Part shown: piece after piece, positions 41,871 to 49,613 of the stretch
How the letters are laid out: the number at the start of each line of letters is the position of its first letter
Position numbering within the stretch: the stretch's first letter is position 1
Assembly (NCBI GenBank): GCA_031406795.1
Contig: JANOHV010000108.1
Coordinates: forward strand, 1 to 56,867
Direction of reading: 5' to 3'
Source of the DNA: DATDCY01 sp031406795 [NCBI: Candidatus Rokuibacteriota bacterium]
GTDB lineage: Bacteria > JAUVQV01
Length of the DNA: 56,867 nt
The notes under the pieces: generated by a model
The model's database searches: none
The model's input: the letters and a program-made list of their open reading frames with translations, nothing else
What the model was told of the DNA's origin: nothing
Position numbers and translations under genes: made by a program

Positions 41871-42110
41871 TCATGCCCCCGCTTTTTTACCGCCGAAGAC
41901 GAAGACCTTCGGCTTGTGCTCGATCGCGTTGATCATGTTCTGCTCCAGCATGACCCGTTTCACCTTCCAGCAGACCGGACACATGTACCGGGATTTCAAC
42001 CCGCGATCCGGCCCGGTGTACCGCAACTCCATGTGATCCTTGCAGACCTTGGAGCCGCAATCCGGGCAGATGAAGACCGCCGCGCCGCCACACTGAAAAC
42101 ATCGTTCCAT
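41871..42110 (-). CDS. Small zinc-ribbon protein
   Basis: The 79-aa protein has four CxxC-type knuckles: RCFQCGGAAVFICPDCGSKV, CKDH and YMCPVCWKVK, so it probably binds two zinc ions. The C-terminal VFVFGGKKAGA is basic. ATG 42110 is preferred because AAAGGA then lies 6 bases upstream; ATG 42116 directly abuts that site. It is located between the VWA protein (13 bp) and DUF2284. Function unknown, possibly a partner or chaperone. Confidence 0.65.
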   Translation of the reverse strand: MERCFQCGGAAVFICPDCGSKVCKDHMELRYTGPDRGLKSRYMCPVCWKVKRVMLEQNMINAIEHKPKVFVFGGKKAGA

Positions 42111-42123
42111 GGCCATTCCTTTC

Positions 42124-44823
42124 CTAGGTGGTGAGTCGCTTGTAGATCAGCGGCAACCGCGCCGGCAGCGTCTCGATGTTGTCGATCAGCGTGTAATTGG
42201 ACTCGCCGTACATGTACGGCAGATAGTCGCGACTCTTCTTGTCGACCGTGATGCAAAAGGAATTCACCCCTTTGCGGCGGCCTTCCCACAAGGCCCGCCG
42301 GGTGTCCTCAACGGCGTAATCGGAGTCGCCGTAATCGATGTCGTACGGCCGGCCGTCGGAGAGCAGAATCAGCAGCCGGATGCGGGTCGGCCGCCGGGCG
42401 AGCACCCGGTTGGCATGCCGGATCGCCGCGCCGAGACGCGTCTGGGCGATCGGCCGGATGCTGTCGAACCGCGCTTTCGCCGGATTCCCGAAAGGCTCGT
42501 CAAAATCGCGGACGACGAAGAAATCCACCTTGTCGCGGTAGTTCGAGGAAAATCCGTAGACCGCCCACTGATCACCGATGCTCTCCAGGGCCTCGGCCAT
42601 CAGCACCATGCCTTCGCGTTCGATGTCGACGATCCGCTTGCCCGACGGGAGTTCGTCGCCGGTGGAGTAGCTCATGTCCAGCAGGAACGCCACCGAAACG
42701 TCGCGGAGGTTCTTCTCCCGCCTGATGTACACGCGGTCGGAGGGCGTGATACCCGCGTGATGTTCGACCACGGCCTCGATGACGGCGTTCAAATCGATGT
42801 CGTCCCCCCGCTCTTCCCTGAAGATGCGCTTGATGCGGTCGGGACGCAAGAGGCTGAAGTGCCGTCTGAGCTGACTGACCAGCCCGTAATTGTCGGCGAT
42901 GGTCTTTTGATAGAAGGCGGGCGAGGTCTCGGGCATGTCCATTTCCCGCACCCGGCACCAGTCTTTGCGGTAATCGTCGATCTTCAGGTCCCACTCGTCA
43001 TAGTAGACCGCTCGTCGACAGCGCTTTTCCGCATCCATCTCCGCCACGATATTCTGGAGCTGCTCGAAGAGTTCCGCCAGACGCTCGCCGTCCTCGATCT
43101 GCCAGAACAGTTCCTCGGAGTCGATGATCTCCGCCTCTTCGAGCTGTCGCAACCCGGCTTCCACCGTCTCCCGGGGCACTTCGGTCTTCTTCTCGCCGAA
43201 ACGCTCGATCATGTCCAGGACGAGTCTCGCCATGCCGGAACGGGTGCCGTCGACGAGGTCGTAGTCGATGATGCCCCGGTAAAAGAGCCGGTCCATCGCT
43301 TCGCGGCTCTCGCAAAGCTCGCAGGTGGACTCGCCCTCCAGCGACGCGCAAAGGCCGACGGTCAGATCGAGCACGTTCCTGACGGTGCACTCCGGCCGCA
43401 GCACCTGCGCCAGGGCCTCCTTCAGCAGCGGAGCGACCCGGCACCTCGCGGCCCCGGCGTCCGCGACCGCGGCGGTGTTCCGGAAGCTGAGGGACTCCAG
43501 CAGCGAGTGGTTGACCTCCCCCGTGGCCTGCGCCTGGGCGAGGAAGGCTTCCATGATGGTTTGCCGATCCTTCTCGAGGCCCGGGTAAGCCAGTCCGACG
43601 AGGAAGTCGACGCGTTCGTCCTCGAGGAACTCGAAGATCTTGTACGCCTGATTCGGATTGCTCAGACCGGACAGGCACGCCAGATCCTCTTTCCCGACGA
43701 TGAATGTGCCGTGGAGCAGGTGGCCCAGTTCGTGCGTCAGTATCCATTTGTAGGTCATGAAGTTGAGCTCTTCATCCCGAAAGGCCTCGATGCGGGACGG
43801 CAGGAAAATCCGTTCGCCGTCGGTGACGGAGAAGAACCGGCTCAGTCCCGGGAGATTCTTGTAGAAGATCGAGGATGAGCGCAGCAGCGGCTTCTTTCCC
43901 ACCAGCGCTTCGGCGTAGGCGCGAAGCACGCTATGGATGTCCTTCAGCTCCAGGCCCTTCACGAGTCCTTCGACGGCGGTTCTGCTGGAACTGGTCTGCA
44001 GCGAGAAAAACGCCGCGCCCCGGTCCTTGTGCGCATCCACCGTTTCCAGCCCCTTTTCCACCCACGCCTCGAGGTCGTTCATCGAAAGCCGGGCGAGAAT
44101 CTGGGGGGCGGACTTGAAATACTGCAGCGCCAGATCGATCTTCTTCGATTTGCCCGCGGCGGCCCCGGTCGCAAGCATGCTGTGCGCGTTGTGCCCCGCC
44201 TTGATCCTCGGGCTTTTCTCGAGCAGATGGATCCCCAGCCGCGCCCAGCGTTCGAGATCCCGCGCGTCGATCTTTCTGAAGACCTCGGGGCTGGACTTGA
44301 AGTATTCCTTGCCCGTCTTCCAGGACAGCCTGGCAATCTCCTCGCCGAACGCGGCCCAGTCGGCAAACCGCTCGGCGCCGATCGCCTGGATGACCGGAAT
44401 GCTCCCCTCGAGATATTGAAGCGCGACGTCCTTGTCGACATCGGCCAGGGCGTCTGCGGTTCTGAGCCACTCCGGGGCCAGGCCGGGGTACGCCGCAAGC
44501 AGGGGCAGTTTCGGGTACGCCGCCGCGACGACGCTCCATTTCGAGCGGCCCATCCTCAGCAGCAGACCGAGAATATCGCCGCGCTCTTCCCGGTTTCGCA
44601 GCGGCGCCAGCGTGGCACTGCCGGATTTCAACAGCAGCAGCGCCAGCGAGCGATCGAGGGAACTGAAGGAGTCCACCAGGAGCAGAAAACTCCTCGTCCC
44701 TTCCTCATCCAGAAGGGCGTCGAGGCCGCAGACCGACTCCGCAAGAAGATCGGCGCGGCCGAGCCTTCCGGCAACCGCCGTCGCCAGCTCCTGAACGGTC
44801 TGTCTTTGAGAAAGCACCGCCAT
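42124..44823 (-). CDS. NorD/CoxE-like VWA-domain protein with HExxH motif
   Basis: The 899-aa soluble protein has a long helical N-terminal half of repeated units (for example ALQYLEGSIPVIQAIG and ALQYFKSAPQILARLSM), a middle region with WILTHELGHLLHG (HExxH) and LEDERVDFLV (possible third ligand), and a C-terminal VWA domain with a complete MIDAS: LLDMSYST (DxSxS), RLGAAIRHA (Thr/Gly region) and LSDGRPYD. Pairs of MoxR-type ATPase and VWA protein (NorQ/NorD, CbbQ/CbbO, CoxD/CoxE) remodel or insert metal into large enzymes. Its ATG shares one base with the ATPase stop. Target here is unknown; a corrinoid methyltransferase component or CooS are candidates. Confidence 0.82.
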   Translation of the reverse strand: MAVLSQRQTVQELATAVAGRLGRADLLAESVCGLDALLDEEGTRSFLLLVDSFSSLDRSLALLLLKSGSATLAPLRNREERGDILGLLLRMGRSKWSVVAAAYPKLPLLAAYPGLAPEWLRTADALADVDKDVALQYLEGSIPVIQAIGAERFADWAAFGEEIARLSWKTGKEYFKSSPEVFRKIDARDLERWARLGIHLLEKSPRIKAGHNAHSMLATGAAAGKSKKIDLALQYFKSAPQILARLSMNDLEAWVEKGLETVDAHKDRGAAFFSLQTSSSRTAVEGLVKGLELKDIHSVLRAYAEALVGKKPLLRSSSIFYKNLPGLSRFFSVTDGERIFLPSRIEAFRDEELNFMTYKWILTHELGHLLHGTFIVGKEDLACLSGLSNPNQAYKIFEFLEDERVDFLVGLAYPGLEKDRQTIMEAFLAQAQATGEVNHSLLESLSFRNTAAVADAGAARCRVAPLLKEALAQVLRPECTVRNVLDLTVGLCASLEGESTCELCESREAMDRLFYRGIIDYDLVDGTRSGMARLVLDMIERFGEKKTEVPRETVEAGLRQLEEAEIIDSEELFWQIEDGERLAELFEQLQNIVAEMDAEKRCRRAVYYDEWDLKIDDYRKDWCRVREMDMPETSPAFYQKTIADNYGLVSQLRRHFSLLRPDRIKRIFREERGDDIDLNAVIEAVVEHHAGITPSDRVYIRREKNLRDVSVAFLLDMSYSTGDELPSGKRIVDIEREGMVLMAEALESIGDQWAVYGFSSNYRDKVDFFVVRDFDEPFGNPAKARFDSIRPIAQTRLGAAIRHANRVLARRPTRIRLLILLSDGRPYDIDYGDSDYAVEDTRRALWEGRRKGVNSFCITVDKKSRDYLPYMYGESNYTLIDNIETLPARLPLIYKRLTT

Positions 44824-45653
44824 CAGTGCACCGCGGCGACGATTTCCTTCAGGATCTTCTGGATCTCGAGATCATCCGTGATGGGCTTGATCAGCGCGAC
44901 TTCACAAGCCCTTCGCGGCGCGACACCCTGCTTGATCAGCACGCCGGCATAGATCAGCAGCCTCGTGCTCACGCCTTCGTCGAGGCCGCGGTCCTTGAGT
45001 CCCCTGAACTTCTCCGCGATCTTCCTCAGGTCAGCTGCGGACGTGCGGTCCACGCCGCTCTCGTGAACGATGATCTCCTCCTCGAGGCTCGCGGAGGGAT
45101 AGTCGAAGTCCAGCGTGATGAAGCGCTGCTTGGTGCTCTGCTTGAGGTCCTTGAGCACGGTCTGATACCCGGGATTGTAGGAAATGACGATCATGAACGA
45201 GTCCGAGGCCTCGAGGATCTGGCCGCGCTTTTCCAGGGGCAGGACCCGCCGGTCGTCGGTCAGGGGGTGGATGACGACCGTCGTGTCCTTTCTCGCCTCC
45301 ACAACCTCGTCGAGGTAGCAGATGCCGCCGTGCCGGACGGCCAGACTCAACGGTCCGTCCTGCCAGCGGGTACTCCCGCCGTCGAGGAGATAGCGGCCGA
45401 CCAGGTCGCTGGCGGTGAGGTCCTCGTGACAGGCGATGGTAATGAGCGGCAGGCCGGTCTTGTGCGCCATGTAGGAGAGGAATCTTGTCTTGCCGCACCC
45501 GGTCGGCCCCTTGAGCATGAGCGGCAGCTTGTTTTCGAACGCGAGCTGGAAGAGTTCCACTTCATCCTGGATCGGCAGATAGAAAGGCTCCTGCTCGATG
45601 CGGTAGTCCTGCATGTTGGCTTCGTGTGCAGGTTTCGTCTTCGTCTGTTTCAT
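44823..45653 (-). CDS. MoxR/NorQ/CbbQ-family AAA+ ATPase
   Basis: The 276-aa AAA+ protein has Walker [17 protein letters not shown], the [19 protein letters not shown] pre-sensor region, Walker [13 protein letters not shown], sensor 1 VISYNPGYQ and a C-terminal lid ([16 protein letters not shown]), matching NirQ/NorQ/CbbQ. It would power remodelling by the adjacent VWA protein. Related folds include cobaltochelatase CobS, but the CobS-specific N-terminal zinc domain is absent. Gene order ATPase then VWA with a one-base overlap is typical for this pair. Confidence 0.9.
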   Translation of the reverse strand: MKQTKTKPAHEANMQDYRIEQEPFYLPIQDEVELFQLAFENKLPLMLKGPTGCGKTRFLSYMAHKTGLPLITIACHEDLTASDLVGRYLLDGGSTRWQDGPLSLAVRHGGICYLDEVVEARKDTTVVIHPLTDDRRVLPLEKRGQILEASDSFMIVISYNPGYQTVLKDLKQSTKQRFITLDFDYPSASLEEEIIVHESGVDRTSAADLRKIAEKFRGLKDRGLDEGVSTRLLIYAGVLIKQGVAPRRACEVALIKPITDDLEIQKILKEIVAAVH

Positions 45654-45688
45654 GGTGTCCTCTGCTTCCCCTTCTTTCCCGAACCCGG

Positions 45689-46108
45689 TCAGTTCGTCCC
45701 GGAAGTTCTCACGAGACCGAACCGTTTGACCGTGGCGGCGACGGCCGTTTCCGTCGCTTCCTCGACAGCCGCGGCGGTCAGTCCGTAGATGACGGCATTC
45801 ACCACGAGGCTGAAGCCTGAGGCGGGCTCTCCGTCGCGTCCTTCAACCTTGACGTCGTTCGAATCGCCGACCGTGTCGGCGTGTAGAAACCCTGACGCGT
45901 GTTCAAGAAAGGCTTTGACGTGGCTCACGTCCTTCGCCCCGGCAGCGATGCTCGCCGAGGCGATCGCCGTCATCAGGGCCGCGGCGAACCGTCTCAGGTC
46001 GGCTGCGCCGACGGGTACCGCGGCCGTCACCCAACAGCGCAGCCCATGGCTGTTGATGCCGTCGTGGACGGGGTTCCCAATGCTGGTGTTGCCGCCAACC
46101 CCGGTCAC
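45689..46108 (-). CDS. Unknown 139-aa protein coupled to a CobW-type GTPase
   Basis: Not recognised. The protein has an alpha/beta look with a leading [24 protein letters not shown]-like [20 protein letters not shown], and [20 protein letters not shown] near the C-terminus. It contains a single cysteine and no membrane segment. GTG 46108 overlaps the GTPase stop as GTGA, which implies co-translation. It could be a partner or substrate-binding companion of the GTPase. Confidence 0.6.
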   Translation of the reverse strand: MTGVGGNTSIGNPVHDGINSHGLRCWVTAAVPVGAADLRRFAAALMTAIASASIAAGAKDVSHVKAFLEHASGFLHADTVGDSNDVKVEGRDGEPASGFSLVVNAVIYGLTAAAVEEATETAVAATVKRFGLVRTSGTN

Positions 46109-46722
46109 GCCGTCACCGTCACTTCCCGGATGCGGTCCGCCAGCAGAGCCAGCCCTTCACCCGTCACGGTCGAAAGACGCACGATCAGCGCCGTCTGATT
46201 CATTTCGCGGACGGCTTTTTCCGCGTGAGCCGCGGCCTCGGCCGAGGCGACGTCGATCTTGCTCAACGCGACGATGTCCGCATCCCTGATCTGGGTCCGG
46301 ACCAGGCGCTTCAGGGTGTCGTACGTGAGGAGCTTGTCCGCGCGCGTGGTATCGAAGAGCACGATCGTCGGGCCCAGCACCGCGCCGGTTGTTTTCGCGT
46401 TCAACAAGACCGTCTGGCGTATCGAATCAGGCACGGCGATGCCCGTCGGCTCGATGATGATCAGATCCGGCTTTGGTCCCCTGGCAAGCGTCTCAAGCGT
46501 CTTGAGCATGGTCCCTGCCACCTGGCAGCAGATGCAGCCGCCGCCGATGTCCTTGACCGTCAGGCCGTATTTCTCGATCACCCTGCCGTCGACCGGGACC
46601 GCGCCGATATCATTGACGAGGATCGCGACCTTCATGCCGGCCTCGGCCACCCTCATGCTCAGCGCGATGACGAGGGTGGTTTTGCCGGAGCCGAGATAAC
46701 CGGCGATCAGCACGATCTTCAT
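46105..46722 (-). CDS. CobW/HypB-like P-loop GTPase (metallochaperone type)
   Basis: The 205-aa G3E-family GTPase has G1 GYLGSGKTTLVIAL, VNDIGAVPVDG, the CobW-type metal motif GGGCICCQV, the IIIEPTGIAVPDS region and LSKIDV (G4-like). G3E GTPases (CobW, HypB, UreG, MeaB) insert or protect metal or cobamide cofactors. This one lacks the CobW C-terminal domain. Its place in a corrinoid operon fits cobalt, zinc or cobalamin delivery (inference). ATG 46722 lies 29 bp after the UroD stop. Confidence 0.86.
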   Translation of the reverse strand: MKIVLIAGYLGSGKTTLVIALSMRVAEAGMKVAILVNDIGAVPVDGRVIEKYGLTVKDIGGGCICCQVAGTMLKTLETLARGPKPDLIIIEPTGIAVPDSIRQTVLLNAKTTGAVLGPTIVLFDTTRADKLLTYDTLKRLVRTQIRDADIVALSKIDVASAEAAAHAEKAVREMNQTALIVRLSTVTGEGLALLADRIREVTVTA

Positions 46723-46751
46723 GGTGTCGGCCGTCCTCTTCGCCTGGCGCC

Positions 46752-47768
46752 CTAGACGTTCTTCAGGGTGCTCATCAGCGCATTCATGTTCTCTTCGGAC
46801 ACTTCCGGCCAGAGGTCGCAGCCGGGCCACACCGCGCTGGCGCCGTTCTTGAGCGAATCGAGCATCGCCGGGCCGACATCCTTCGCCTCGCCCTTGTGGA
46901 GCACCTTGATGGGGTCGAAATTGCCGAGGATGATCGCCTTGTCGCCGAGCTTCTGCCGCGTTTCGGCCAGGCGGTTCTTGTGGTCGACGCTCACCGCATC
47001 GGCACCGCATTCGGCCATATCGCCGATGATCGCGTTCGTGTCGCCGCAGATATGCAGGATGCTTGGTCTCGGCATCTCCGCCAGGATCCTGACCAGGTGC
47101 GGTTTGATCAGGCTTCGGAAGCTCTTCGGGCTCATGACGTCCGAGGTTCCGCCCATCTCTCTCAGCGTGAAATAGTCCGCGCCGGCTTCCTGATAGATCT
47201 TGGCAATCCTGACGATGATTTCTGAAAGCCGTTCGAGCAACCTGCCGGTCTCCTCCGGGTTGAGGAACGATTCCTCGAACAGCGTGTCAAGCTCCTTCAC
47301 CTGACCGGCAAGCGTGAACGGACCCAGCAGGTAGGTCCCGATCGCCACGTCGTTGCCCAGGTCCCGTCGCAGGGCCTTGATCGCAGCCGTGACCACGGGG
47401 ATCCTGCCGGCATTCTTCAGGTCGGCGGGGATTTTTACGTCGTCCGCGGTGACGATGGGCTTCACGTTGATCGTCGGATAGAGCAGGCCTTCGACCTCGT
47501 CATAGTAGTTCATCTTCGCGCCAAGCGCTTCCGCCTCGACGCCGAGATCAAACGGAACCACGGCGCATTCAAAGCCAAACTGCCGATACATGCCGCCGGC
47601 CGCCGCGGCCATCAGCTCCGGGTCGCGGTGCACCCGCGAGAAGACGATGTTGTTCTTGTCCAGGACGGGTTTGATGACATTCCCCATGCCGCTGAAGATC
47701 GGCGGCCGGTCCACTTTCTCCCCGTTGAGAAACTTCATCACTCTCTCGCGCGCGGTCATCGTCGCCAT
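46752..47768 (-). CDS. UroD-fold corrinoid methyltransferase, type I copy 2
   Basis: The 338-aa protein is a clear paralogue of the enzyme at 32546-33583: RVMKFLNGEKVDRPPIFSGM, VVPFDLGVEAEALGAK and YLLGPFTLAGQVKELD. Zinc ligands are SILHICGDTN (HxC) and AVWPGCDLWPEV (Cys). It is the first gene of the long minus-strand operon. ATG 47768 follows a good ribosome site (ACAGGAGGC), and tandem 11-bp motifs lie 77-110 bp upstream. Confidence 0.88.
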   Translation of the reverse strand: MATMTARERVMKFLNGEKVDRPPIFSGMGNVIKPVLDKNNIVFSRVHRDPELMAAAAGGMYRQFGFECAVVPFDLGVEAEALGAKMNYYDEVEGLLYPTINVKPIVTADDVKIPADLKNAGRIPVVTAAIKALRRDLGNDVAIGTYLLGPFTLAGQVKELDTLFEESFLNPEETGRLLERLSEIIVRIAKIYQEAGADYFTLREMGGTSDVMSPKSFRSLIKPHLVRILAEMPRPSILHICGDTNAIIGDMAECGADAVSVDHKNRLAETRQKLGDKAIILGNFDPIKVLHKGEAKDVGPAMLDSLKNGASAVWPGCDLWPEVSEENMNALMSTLKNV

Positions 47769-47844
47769 GTCCTGCCTCCTGTCATGAGTTTTGTCGCTCG
47801 GTTCATGCCAGTCATGATCGCCGCGGCGGAGCGCCCGGACAATC

Positions 47845-47878
47845 GGGGAAACCCTGATTGTGGGGGAGGGAATACCCT
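47845..47878 (-). promoter_or_regulatory. Tandem operator-like motif ahead of the methyltransferase operon
   Basis: Two copies of GGGRAWACCCT lie in direct orientation, GGGGAAACCCT (47845-47855) and GGGAATACCCT (47868-47878), 23 bp apart, about two helical turns. The first is the centre of a longer near-palindrome with arms ACAATC and GATTGT (47839-47861). Such tandem sites suit NarL/LuxR-type response regulators like the one encoded at 48966-49613. Confidence 0.5.
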
Positions 47879-47907
47879 AGCAATAAACTAGTGACTGGTC
47901 CGAAGGT

Positions 47908-48924
47908 TCAGCTCTCGTCGGCGGCTTCGAGAAAAATTTCCACGTTCTGTCGCGGCGTGTCGACCGGCAGGTCGCAGGAGGGCATCAGAATGTACCTCAG
48001 GCGCGGGTCGGCGACCTGACGGACGCACGCCGCGACCCCGCGGCGGATCGCCGCCCCGCCGCCGCGTGCGAGGAGCGCGACCGCATCGACATTGCCGGCG
48101 GTGACGGTCGATCCGCGGTAAAGATCGTACGCCTCCTCGATGCCGACGCTGCAGTCGACCGAGATGCAGTCGGCCCGGGCTTCGAGATACCGGGGAAGCT
48201 GATGCCGGATCTGTCCGCACATGTGCAGGATCGAGCGGACGCCGCGACTGCGGACGTGGTCGAAGAGCTCGCGCTGCCAGGGCAGAACGAGTTCCTGGTA
48301 GGACTCGTCGGGTATCAGCGTCACCGCGCCGTCCGGCACCGAGATGCCGTCGATCAGGCCGCGGTCGATCAGTCGGTCGAAATAGCCGGCCGCGAGCTGC
48401 GCCCCCAGCGCCGCGACCGCACTGACGAACGGCGGATCGGCGGTCAGCTTCTCCCGCAGCAGGTTCGGTTCGCAGAGGATCATGCCCCAGGAGAGTGGAC
48501 CCCACGAGGTTGCGCAGAGGAAGCGATCCGGGAGGTTGGCCCGCACCCCTTCGATCACCCGGACGAGGGCGTCGGTGGCCGGCGAGGGCAGCGGGGCGGC
48601 CGCTTCGGCCCGCACGAGATCCGCCGTCGAGCGGATCAGCGGGCGCTCGAGCAGCGGAGCTCTCCGGCCGTCGAAGCGCAAATCGCCGCCGATCGACTGC
48701 GCCGGGAAAGAGTTGAGCCCGGACCCGACGAAAAGCAGGTCGGTGTCGAGCCCGTCGTAGATCGCGGACAGCGCGTCGACGAACCGCCCGGGATAGTCCG
48801 GCAATTCCGCGGGGAGCAGCCCCGCCTGGGCGAAGGCCCAGAGCCCCCCGCCGAAGATCGCGCGCGGCAGACGCTCCTGCCGCAAACCGTCGAACGCTCC
48901 GGCGATCAACCCCCGGCGATCCAT
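47908..48924 (-). CDS. UroD-fold corrinoid methyltransferase, type II copy 2
   Basis: The 338-aa protein is related to the enzyme at 35333-36376 through FGGGLWAFAQAG and LLFVGSGLNSFPAQS. Zinc ligands are SILHMCGQIR (HxC) and YILMPSCDLPVDTP (Cys). It is more Arg/Ala-rich and has GC-richer codons than its paralogue. It lies between the two-component system and the main operon (41 bp after the regulator, 139 bp before the first operon gene), so it could be read with either. Confidence 0.82.
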   Translation of the reverse strand: MDRRGLIAGAFDGLRQERLPRAIFGGGLWAFAQAGLLPAELPDYPGRFVDALSAIYDGLDTDLLFVGSGLNSFPAQSIGGDLRFDGRRAPLLERPLIRSTADLVRAEAAAPLPSPATDALVRVIEGVRANLPDRFLCATSWGPLSWGMILCEPNLLREKLTADPPFVSAVAALGAQLAAGYFDRLIDRGLIDGISVPDGAVTLIPDESYQELVLPWQRELFDHVRSRGVRSILHMCGQIRHQLPRYLEARADCISVDCSVGIEEAYDLYRGSTVTAGNVDAVALLARGGGAAIRRGVAACVRQVADPRLRYILMPSCDLPVDTPRQNVEIFLEAADES

Positions 48925-48965
48925 CCGATCATTCTCCCGCTGGCGCAGGCGGTCTGCGACGCTGT

Positions 48966-49613
48966 CTAGAGCGAGGTCAGACCTTCACGGATCGCGTACT
49001 TGGTCAGTGCCGCGATGCTGTGGATGTCGAGCTTCGTCATGATGTGCATCCGGTGCGTTTCGACCGTCTTGACGCTGACATTCAAGTGGGCCGCGACTTC
49101 CTTGGTCGTCTTTCCTTCGGCCATCAGCTGGAGAACTTCCCGCTCGCGGTCGGAGAGGAGCGAGAATACAGAAGCATCGGTTTTCGCGCCTTTCCTGATG
49201 TAATCCTCCAACACGACCCCGGCGATGCCGGGGCTGAGATAGATCTTGCCCTTGGCGATCGTCCTGATCGCCGTGATGAGTTCCTCGAAAGCACAGTCTT
49301 TCAGCAGGTAGCCGGATGCGCCGGCCTTGAGCATCTCGGAGACGTACCTCTTGTCAGAATGCATGGACAACGCCACGACTTTGACCCCCTGCGCTTCCGC
49401 GAGGATCTGCCGGGTCGCCTCGATGCCGTTGAGCTCGGGCATGGCAATATCCATGACCACCACGTCCGGGGAAAGCGCCCGGGCCAGCTGCAGAGCTTCC
49501 CTCCCGTCTTCCGCCTCGCCGACGACCAGGATGTCCGGGTCTTTTTCGAGCAGGTTACGGAGCCCGTCTCTGACGATCTTGTGATCGTCGGCCAGCAGTA
49601 TCCTCAGCTTCAC
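48966..49613 (-). CDS. NarL/LuxR-family response regulator
   Basis: The 215-aa regulator has a full receiver domain (LLADDHKIVRDGL acidic pair, VVVMDIAMPELNG with the phospho-Asp, ALSMHSD and YLLKDCAFEEL with the conserved Lys) and a C-terminal LuxR helix-turn-helix (LSDREREVLQLMAEGKTTKE, VAAHLNVSVKTVETH). GTG 49613 overlaps the kinase stop (GTGA). It is likely to control the adjacent methyltransferase genes through the GGGRAWACCCT sites; that target is inference. Confidence 0.92.
   Translation of the reverse strand: MKLRILLADDHKIVRDGLRNLLEKDPDILVVGEAEDGREALQLARALSPDVVVMDIAMPELNGIEATRQILAEAQGVKVVALSMHSDKRYVSEMLKAGASGYLLKDCAFEELITAIRTIAKGKIYLSPGIAGVVLEDYIRKGAKTDASVFSLLSDREREVLQLMAEGKTTKEVAAHLNVSVKTVETHRMHIMTKLDIHSIAALTKYAIREGLTSL

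Noticed and set aside
45689-46108. Adenosylcobinamide amidohydrolase (CbiZ) as identity of the 139-aa protein
   Set aside because: It fits the cobalamin context but the sequence lacks CbiZ motifs and is too short.
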